A stretch of DNA of 64,000 nucleotides from Thauera sedimentorum (GTDB lineage Bacteria; Pseudomonadota; Gammaproteobacteria; Burkholderiales; Rhodocyclaceae): contig NZ_JACTAH010000003.1 in assembly GCF_014489115.1 (NCBI RefSeq), positions 62,001-126,000 of the forward strand, written 5' to 3'. Below, in pieces: positions 56,817 to 64,000 of the stretch. Position numbers and translations under genes: made by a program. The notes under the pieces were generated by a model. That model saw nothing but the letters and a program-made list of their open reading frames with translations. It was not told where the DNA came from and did not search any database. Within the stretch, counting starts at the first letter, position 1. Each line of letters starts with the position of its first letter.

Positions 56817-57452
56817 ATGACCCAAGCCCCCGTCTGGCTGTTCGACCTGGACAACACGCTGCACAACGCCAGCCCGCACATCTTCCCGCACATCAACCGC
56901 AGCATGACCGCCTACCTGGAGCGCCATCTGGGGCTGAGCACCGACGAGGCCAACGCCCTGCGGGTCGGGTACTGGCGGCGCTACGGCGCAACGCTCACCG
57001 GCCTGATGCGCCACCACGGCACCGATCCGCATCACTTCCTCGACGAGACCCACCGCTTCGACCGCCTGCACGAACTGATGGTCTTCGACCGCGCCCTCGG
57101 CGGCCTGCTGCGCACGCTGCCCGGGCCGAAGATCGTGTTCTCCAACGGTCCGCAGCGCTATGCCGAGACGGTCCTCGAGCTGATGGGCGTACGGAGGCTT
57201 TTCGCCGACGTGTTCGGCATCGAGCGCATGAAGCTGCACCCCAAGCCGGCGATCCGCGCCTACCGCGAGGTCCTGCGCGCGCACCGGCTCAATCCGCGCC
57301 GCTGCATCCTGGTCGAGGATTCGCCCGACAACCTGCGCACCGCGCGCCGCCTCGGCATACGCACCGTGTGGGTCAGCCGCAGCCTGCGCAGCCCCGCCTA
57401 CGTGGATCTGAAGATCGCCTCGGTGCTCGATCTGCGCCGCGGCATGAGTGGC

Positions 57453-57464
<12 letters not shown>
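56817..57464 (+). CDS. HAD-family pyrimidine 5'-nucleotidase
   Basis: A 215-residue HAD hydrolase with motif I FDLDNTLHNA (nucleophile Asp at residue 10), cap domain, motif II VFSNGP, motif III KLHPKPAIRAYREVL and motif IV LVEDSPDNLRTARRLG. Of the SDT1/YjjG-type pyrimidine 5'-nucleotidases. It starts 13 bases after bioC, so it may be part of the same transcript. It converges with the GNAT gene, overlapping by 12 bases at their 3' ends. Confidence 0.92.
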
Positions 57465-59080
<1,616 letters not shown>

Positions 59081-59114
59081 TCAATCTTAGCAAGCAGATG
59101 GTGCTGAGCCGTCT

Positions 59115-59200
59115 CCCGCTTCACCTCCCTGAGCGGGTGCCTTAATCCAGTTAAGGCATTTTCCACCCCCGGCATTTCTCCCCTTTGGCCGGGGGTTTTT
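59115..59200 (+). ncRNA. Possible small RNA or two-way terminator: three hairpins between engB and hemB
   Basis: On the plus strand three hairpins follow one another: CCCGCT / AGCGGG (59115-59137), TGCCTTAA / TTAAGGCA followed by TTTT (59138-59162), and CCCCCGGC / GCCGGGGG followed by TTTTT (59166-59200). The T-runs are on the plus strand although both flanking genes are on the minus strand. This could be a short plus-strand RNA, or structure in the engB-hemB message. No promoter was identified. Confidence 0.35.
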
Positions 59201-59810
59201 ATTGCGCGCTCGGCGGCGCCAGCCCCAGCCAGCCAGCCACCACCGCCTCGCATTCCTCCACACCGGTCTTCTTCAGGCTGGAGAAAAGCTGGACGGTCAC
59301 CCGTTCGCCGAGCGGCGCGAGTTCCTTGCGCACGGCAAACAAGGTCTTGTTGGCTTCGTTGCGCGAGAGCTTGTCGCTCTTGGTCAGCATGACGTGGATC
59401 GGTTTTCCGGTCGGGGCGAACCAGCCGATCATCGCCTGGTCGAGCGGCGTCAGCGGATGGCGCGAATCCATGATCAACACCAGGCCGATGAGGCTCTCGC
59501 GCTTCTTCAGGTAGTCCTCGAGCAGGCCCTGCCACTGGCGGCGAACCTTCTCCGGCACCTGGGCGTAGCCGTAGCCCGGCAGATCCACCAGCGCAGCGCC
59601 GCAATTGAGGCGGAAGAAGTTGATCAGCTGGGTCCGGCCGGGCGTCTTGGAGACGTAGGCGAGCCGGGTATGCCCGGCAAGCGTGTTGATGGCGCTGGAC
59701 TTGCCGGCGTTCGAACGGCCGGCGAAAGCGACCTCCGCGCCGGTCGCCAGAGGCAGCGCGGCGCTCTGCGCGATGGAGATCTCGAATGTTGCGTTGCGAA
59801 ATAGTGGCAT
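59199..59810 (-). CDS. engB: Ribosome biogenesis GTP-binding protein EngB/YsxC
   Basis: A 203-residue GTPase. G1 is GRSNAGKSS (31-39), G3 DLPGYGYA, G4 TKSDKL. The N-terminal [12 protein letters not shown] is typical. It is needed for 50S subunit assembly. ATG 59810 chosen: [11 protein letters not shown]. It is divergent from the cytochrome c4 gene, as in many proteobacteria. Confidence 0.95.
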   Translation of the reverse strand: MPLFRNATFEISIAQSAALPLATGAEVAFAGRSNAGKSSAINTLAGHTRLAYVSKTPGRTQLINFFRLNCGAALVDLPGYGYAQVPEKVRRQWQGLLEDYLKKRESLIGLVLIMDSRHPLTPLDQAMIGWFAPTGKPIHVMLTKSDKLSRNEANKTLFAVRKELAPLGERVTVQLFSSLKKTGVEECEAVVAGWLGLAPPSAQ

Positions 59811-59940
59811 GAAGGGCTGTCGTAGAGCGGGCAAGCGGGCGGGCTTGCGGCCGGAAAACCCACATTGCGTCGCGCAAAACCGGCTTCCTGTATTAGAATA
59901 CCAAGTTTGAGACAACCACTCACGGCTTTCCGAGGACACT

Positions 59941-60552
59941 ATGATCAAGCGTTCCCTGCTGCTCTCGCTGCTGCTGGTCGGAGGCAGCCTCCAGGCCCAG
60001 GAGCAGGCTCCCGATCTCGCCAAGGCGAAACAGATCGCCGAAACCATCTGCGTGGCCTGTCACGCGGCGGACGGCAACAGCCAGCTTTCGGCCAATCCGA
60101 AGATCGCAGGGCAGGTCAAGGAGTACCTCGCGAAGCAGCTGACCGAGTTCAAGTCCGGCGCCCGCCAGGACCCGGCGATGAGCGCGATGGCTGCGCTGGT
60201 GGCCGATGAGGACATCGCTGCGGTGGCCCAGTACTACGCCAGCCAGACCCTGCAGCCCGAGCCCACCAAGAACCTCGAAACCGTCGAACTCGGCCAGAAG
60301 ATCTGGCGCGCCGGCATCGCCGACAAGGGCGTGCCCGCCTGTGCCGCCTGCCACGGCCCCACCGGCTCCGGCATGCCGGCCCAGTATCCGCGCCTGTCCG
60401 GCCAGTTCGCCGAGTACACCACGCTGCAGCTGCAGAAGTTCCGCGACGGTGGCCGTGCCAACGATCCCAACCAGATGATGCGCATGATCGCGCTCAAGAT
60501 GACCGACGCCGAAATGCGCGCGGTGGCCGACTACGCGGCCGGCCTGCGCTGA
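59941..60552 (+). CDS. Cytochrome c4 (diheme)
   Basis: A 203-residue periplasmic protein with a signal peptide (about 1-19, ending LQA) and two CxxCH heme sites, CVACH (about residues 37-41) and CAACH (about 138-142). Methionine axial ligands are likely in MSAMAAL and NQMMRMIAL. It carries electrons to terminal oxidases. TAGAAT (59894-59899) is a possible -10. It is next to the resB-ccsA genes that would mature it. Confidence 0.95.
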   Translation: MIKRSLLLSLLLVGGSLQAQEQAPDLAKAKQIAETICVACHAADGNSQLSANPKIAGQVKEYLAKQLTEFKSGARQDPAMSAMAALVADEDIAAVAQYYASQTLQPEPTKNLETVELGQKIWRAGIADKGVPACAACHGPTGSGMPAQYPRLSGQFAEYTTLQLQKFRDGGRANDPNQMMRMIALKMTDAEMRAVADYAAGLR

Positions 60553-60574
60553 GCGCATTTGCCATGCGGTAGAG

Positions 60575-60603
60575 AAAGGGGTGGCTCGTCCACCCCTTTT
60601 TTT
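60575..60603 (+). terminator. Intrinsic terminator after cytochrome c4
   Basis: AAAGGGGTGG / CCACCCCTTT stem with a CTCGT loop and a run of seven T. It separates the cytochrome c4 transcript from resB. Confidence 0.9.
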
Positions 60604-60678
60604 CGTCCAGATGGGCCGAACCCGCGGCGACGCCGGCGGTCCATTCCCGATTGACGCTCCTCCCGCTGAAGGACCAGG

Positions 60679-62742
60679 ATGCAACGCAGCACTTCCAAGG
60701 CGCTGTTCGAACTGCTGAGTTCGATGCGCTTCGCCATCAGCCTGCTCACCGTGCTGGCGATCGCCTCGGTGATCGGCACCGTGGTCAAGCAGAACGAACC
60801 CTTCAACGCCTATCTCAACCAGTTCGGCCCGTTCTGGTTCCCGATCTTCGAGAAGCTCGGCCTGTACGCGGTGTACAACGCGGGCTGGTTCCTGGTGATC
60901 CTGGCTTTCCTGGTGATCTCCACCAGCCTGTGCATCATGCGCCAGACCGCTCCGATGCTGCGCGAGATGCGCAGCTTCCGCGAGCATGCGCGGGAGGTCT
61001 CGCTGCGACAGTTCGCCCATCAGGCCGATCTGCCCGGCGGACTGCCGACCGGCGAGGGACAGGCCCGCGTGGGCAGCTACCTGGCGCAGAACGGCTTCAA
61101 GGCGCGGGTCAACGAGCGTTCTGACGGCGTGCTGATCGCCGCCAAGCAGGGCAGCGCGGGACGCAGCGGCTACTTCCTCGCGCACGGCGCGATCGTGCTG
61201 ATCTGCATCGGCGGCCTGCTCGACGGCAACCTGCCGCTGAAGATGCAGATGTGGCTGGGCGACAAGCAGACCACCACCGGCAACCAGCTCATCGTCGATA
61301 TCCCCGAGTCCGCCCGCCTGGGCGAGGACAACTGGAGCTATCGCGGCAACGTGTTCATCCCGGAAGGGCGCTCGGCCAACGTCGCGGTGCTCAGCGTGGA
61401 AGACGGCATCCTGCTGCAGGAGCTGCCCTTCAGCGTGTCGCTGAAGAAGTTCCACATCGACCACTACGAGAACGGCATGCCCAAGCGCTTCGCCAGCGAC
61501 ATCGTGGTCACCGACGACGCCAGCGGCGAATCCTTCGAGCACACCATCGAGGTGAACCATCCGCTCGAGTACCGCGGCGTGCTGATGTACCAGGCCAGCT
61601 TCGACGACGGCGGCTCCCTGCTGAAGATCGCCGGACGCAACATGCTCACCGGCACCCCCTTGCCGGTGCTCGAGATCGAGGGTCGGGTGGGCGAGACCCT
61701 GCAACTCAACCACCCGCGCTTCAGCTATGCGCTGGAGCTGACCGGCTTCACACCGTTCAACGTCGAAGAAATGGGCGAGGGCGACCAGCCCGGCAAAGGT
61801 GTCGAGCAGTTCACCCGCCACCTGGGCAGCGGCGCCCGCCCCAGCGACGACGGCCGCGACCTGCGTAACATCGGCCCGAGCTTCACCTTCAAGCTGCGCG
61901 ACGAGGCCGGCCAGGCGCGCGAATACAAGAACTACATGCTGCCGATCCAGGTGGACGGGCGCTGGTACATGTACACCGGCACCCGCGCCTCGCAGGCCGA
62001 AGCCTTCCGCTTCCTGCGCCTGCCGGTGGACGAGGACGGCCAGATCGACACCTGGTTCGCCATCCGCGACATCGTCTTCGATCCGGAGCGGCGCGAGACG
62101 CTCGCCGCACGCTTCGCGACGGCCAGCCTGGGCGAGAGCGGGCAGGCCGCGGACACCCGCGCGCGCCTGGTCGAAACCGCCATCAACACGCTGACCCTGT
62201 TCGGCGAACGCGGCTACGAGAGCATCGGCACCTTCATCGAGAAAGGCGTGCCCGAGGCCGAGCGCGAGCGCGCCGCCGAGGTGTTCGTCCGCATCCTCCA
62301 GAGCCTGGTATGGGAGGCCTGGCAACTGGCGCGCGAGCAGGCGGGGATGGCGCCGGTCACCATCGACGAATCGCGCGCCGCCTACCTGCGCGACACCATG
62401 GCCGCGCTGTCCGACAGCCTGTTCTACGACGCGCCGCTGTACATGCAGCTGACCGGCTACGAACAGGTGCAGGCCACGGTGCTGCAGGTCACCCGTTCGC
62501 CCGGCAAGCCATTGGTATATATCGGTTCGCTGTTGCTCGTGCTCGGCGTTTTTGCCATGCTCTACATCCGCGAGCGGCGCCTCTTCGTGCTGCTCAAGCA
62601 AGATGGAAACGGACTCGTGACGATGTCGTCCAACCGCAAGGCGATCGACGTCGACGAGACCTTCGAGCGCCACGCCAGCGCACTGCGCACCCTGCTCGAC
62701 CCGGCGGCCGGCGCCGTCGATGCCACCCAACGAGGACACTGA
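60679..62742 (+). CDS. resB: Cytochrome c biogenesis protein ResB (CcsB)
   Basis: A 687-residue membrane protein of system II. Three N-terminal helices (about 12-35, 70-90, 160-185) and one near the C-terminus (about 610-630) enclose a large periplasmic domain (about 190-600). It starts LFELLSSMRFAISLLTVLAIASVIGTVVKQNEP, typical for ResB. With CcsA it moves heme to the periplasm and joins it to CxxCH proteins. Its stop overlaps the ccsA start by one base. Confidence 0.94.
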   Translation: MQRSTSKALFELLSSMRFAISLLTVLAIASVIGTVVKQNEPFNAYLNQFGPFWFPIFEKLGLYAVYNAGWFLVILAFLVISTSLCIMRQTAPMLREMRSFREHAREVSLRQFAHQADLPGGLPTGEGQARVGSYLAQNGFKARVNERSDGVLIAAKQGSAGRSGYFLAHGAIVLICIGGLLDGNLPLKMQMWLGDKQTTTGNQLIVDIPESARLGEDNWSYRGNVFIPEGRSANVAVLSVEDGILLQELPFSVSLKKFHIDHYENGMPKRFASDIVVTDDASGESFEHTIEVNHPLEYRGVLMYQASFDDGGSLLKIAGRNMLTGTPLPVLEIEGRVGETLQLNHPRFSYALELTGFTPFNVEEMGEGDQPGKGVEQFTRHLGSGARPSDDGRDLRNIGPSFTFKLRDEAGQAREYKNYMLPIQVDGRWYMYTGTRASQAEAFRFLRLPVDEDGQIDTWFAIRDIVFDPERRETLAARFATASLGESGQAADTRARLVETAINTLTLFGERGYESIGTFIEKGVPEAERERAAEVFVRILQSLVWEAWQLAREQAGMAPVTIDESRAAYLRDTMAALSDSLFYDAPLYMQLTGYEQVQATVLQVTRSPGKPLVYIGSLLLVLGVFAMLYIRERRLFVLLKQDGNGLVTMSSNRKAIDVDETFERHASALRTLLDPAAGAVDATQRGH

Positions 62743-63887
62743 TGGAACTCGCACAAACCGTCCGGACACCGTCCGGCGTGCTCCGCAACCGCGATCTCTT
62801 CGACTGGCTCTACGCGCTGGCGCTGGTCGTCGGTGCCGGCATCGCACTGGCGCACTACAGCGCCTTCATGGATGTCTACGACGACATCATCCTCGTGCTG
62901 CACGTACCCGTGCTGATCGCCATCGGCTGGTACTGGAAGCCCTTCCGCGGTTTCCTGGCGGCGGTCGCGGTACTGTCGCTGGCCAGCATCTGGCTCTACC
63001 AGGACGACCTGGCGCGCGCCGAGCAGGTTTTCCTGCTCAAGTACCTGATCTCCAGCCAGACCGCGATCATGTGGATGAGCGCGCTGTACTTCATGGCCAC
63101 CGGCGCCTACTGGCTGGGCCTGCTGGCGCGCTCGGACTTCGGCGAGAAGACCGGCTCCACGCTCACCTGGATCGGCACCACGATGGGTACGGCCGGCCTG
63201 TTCGTGCGCTGGTACGAGTCCTACCTGGTCGGCCCCGAGATCGGCCACATCCCGATCAGCAACCTGTACGAGGTCTTCGTCCTCTTCAGCCTGATCACCG
63301 CCCTGCTCTACCTCTACTACGAGCTGCGCTACAACACCCGCCGCATGGGCGCCTTCGTCATGGTGGTGATCTCCGCGGCGGTGGCCTTCCTGCTATGGTA
63401 CGCATTCTCGCGCGGCGCCCACGAGATCCAGCCGCTGATTCCCGCGCTGCAGTCCTACTGGATGAAGGTGCACGTGCCGACCAACTTCGTCGGCTACGGC
63501 GCCTTCGCGCTGGCGGCCATGGTCGGCGTGGCGCACCTGCTGGTCGAGCGCGGCATACTCGCCTCCCGCCTGCCCGCCCCGCGCGTGCTGGAAGACGTGA
63601 TGTACAAGGCCATCGCCATCGGCTTCGCCTTCTTCACCATCGCCACCATCCTCGGCGCGCTGTGGGCGGCCGAGGCCTGGGGCACCTACTGGCAGTGGGA
63701 CCCGAAGGAGACCTGGGCGTTGATCGTCTGGCTGAACTATGCGGCCTGGCTGCACATGCGCCTGACCAAGGGCCTGCGCGGCACGATGCTCGCCTGGTGG
63801 GCGGTGGTCGGACTGCTGGTCACCACCTTCGCCTTCCTCGGCGTGAACATGTTCCTGTCGGGCCTGCACTCCTACGGCAACCTGTAA
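62742..63887 (+). CDS. ccsA: Cytochrome c biogenesis protein CcsA/ResC
   Basis: A 381-residue membrane protein with about eight hydrophobic segments. The heme-handling WWD-type signature is WGTYWQWDPKETWALIVWL (about 311-329); conserved histidines flank it. It makes the heme channel together with ResB. ATG 62742 overlaps the resB stop (TGATG). This completes a system II maturation pair next to cytochrome c4. Confidence 0.95.
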   Translation: MELAQTVRTPSGVLRNRDLFDWLYALALVVGAGIALAHYSAFMDVYDDIILVLHVPVLIAIGWYWKPFRGFLAAVAVLSLASIWLYQDDLARAEQVFLLKYLISSQTAIMWMSALYFMATGAYWLGLLARSDFGEKTGSTLTWIGTTMGTAGLFVRWYESYLVGPEIGHIPISNLYEVFVLFSLITALLYLYYELRYNTRRMGAFVMVVISAAVAFLLWYAFSRGAHEIQPLIPALQSYWMKVHVPTNFVGYGAFALAAMVGVAHLLVERGILASRLPAPRVLEDVMYKAIAIGFAFFTIATILGALWAAEAWGTYWQWDPKETWALIVWLNYAAWLHMRLTKGLRGTMLAWWAVVGLLVTTFAFLGVNMFLSGLHSYGNL

Positions 63888-64000
63888 GAGAGGGGCTGCC
63901 GGCGATGGCCGTCACGGGGGCGTCGAACCGCCCCAGCGCGGCCAGGACCGCTATTGCGGACGGGTGACTGAAGGAGCCTTCGCGCCAAAGCCCGCCAGTT
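63888..64000. other. Intergenic sequence at the window end
   Basis: 113 bases without a gene. A sequence at about 63934-63956 resembles half of the REP arm but with several mismatches. Confidence 0.4.

Noticed and set aside
59920..62847. A 975-residue open frame on the minus strand
   Set aside because: Antisense to cytochrome c4 and resB; no recognisable domain.
63934..63956. Possible fourth REP arm
   Set aside because: Too many mismatches to the core and no partner arm.

Overview
The window looks like chromosome from a high-G+C, flagellated, respiratory betaproteobacterium of the Rhodocyclales (Thauera/Azoarcus-like). This is inferred from several things: G+C-rich codon use, a PEP-CTERM protein, flhB/flhA/flhF/flhG/fliA/motCD order, an IorAB-type indolepyruvate oxidoreductase fusion, NifA/sigma-54 control of nif-accessory genes, ResB/CcsA cytochrome c maturation, and the betaproteobacterial blocks envC-ctpA-moeB, grxC-secB-gpsA and darP-pmbA. 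No rRNA, tRNA, CRISPR array or insertion sequence was recognised.

Layout. 1-1170: a truncated GlxA-type AraC regulator overlapping an Lrp/AsnC regulator. 1256-5263: a six-gene nitrogen-fixation accessory operon (SagB-like double nitroreductase, GlpE-type rhodanese, ankyrin protein, NifX-like protein, unknown protein, GST-like protein) behind two TGT-N10-ACA NifA sites and a -24/-12 promoter. No nif structural gene is in the window. 5523-8631: an A+T-rich three-gene operon (NA37 nucleoid-associated protein, PD-(D/E)XK-like protein, unknown protein) that looks transferred and may be a defence system. 9067-15693: a sodium:amino-acid symporter divergent from indolepyruvate:ferredoxin oxidoreductase and a Glu/Leu/Phe/Val-type dehydrogenase, an apparent aromatic amino-acid catabolism unit. 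15786-17165: a PEP-CTERM protein with a sigma-54 promoter and a palindromic upstream site, then a bacteriohemerythrin with an FNR-type box. 17235-28244: a flagellar export, placement and motor block on the minus strand, interrupted by a plus-strand GGDEF-EAL protein.

28388-33257: a DUF192 protein, a pseudouridine synthase, a methyltransferase, a degenerate HD-GYP protein and the divergent dmeR/dmeF cobalt/nickel efflux pair. 33365-38912: aroG, msrPQ, mogA, and divergent darP/pmbA. 39029-43160: a TakP-like TRAP transporter operon ending in a histidine phosphatase. 43249-46148: glyA, nrdR, ribD. 46157-50144 (minus): moeB, an unknown protein, ctpA, envC. 50426-53431 (plus): ArsR regulator, rhodanese, grxC, secB, SH3 protein, gpsA. 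53625-57464: trmL and comF (minus), then bioB-bioC-HAD nucleotidase (plus). 57453-59810 (minus): GNAT, hemB, engB. 59941-63887 (plus): cytochrome c4, resB, ccsA.

Three REP-type palindromic repeats (near 14.5, 36.3 and 53.5 kb) share one core. Very long open frames antisense to real genes are a by-product of G+C-rich codon use and were left out. All function calls come from reading motifs and context; no database search was made.
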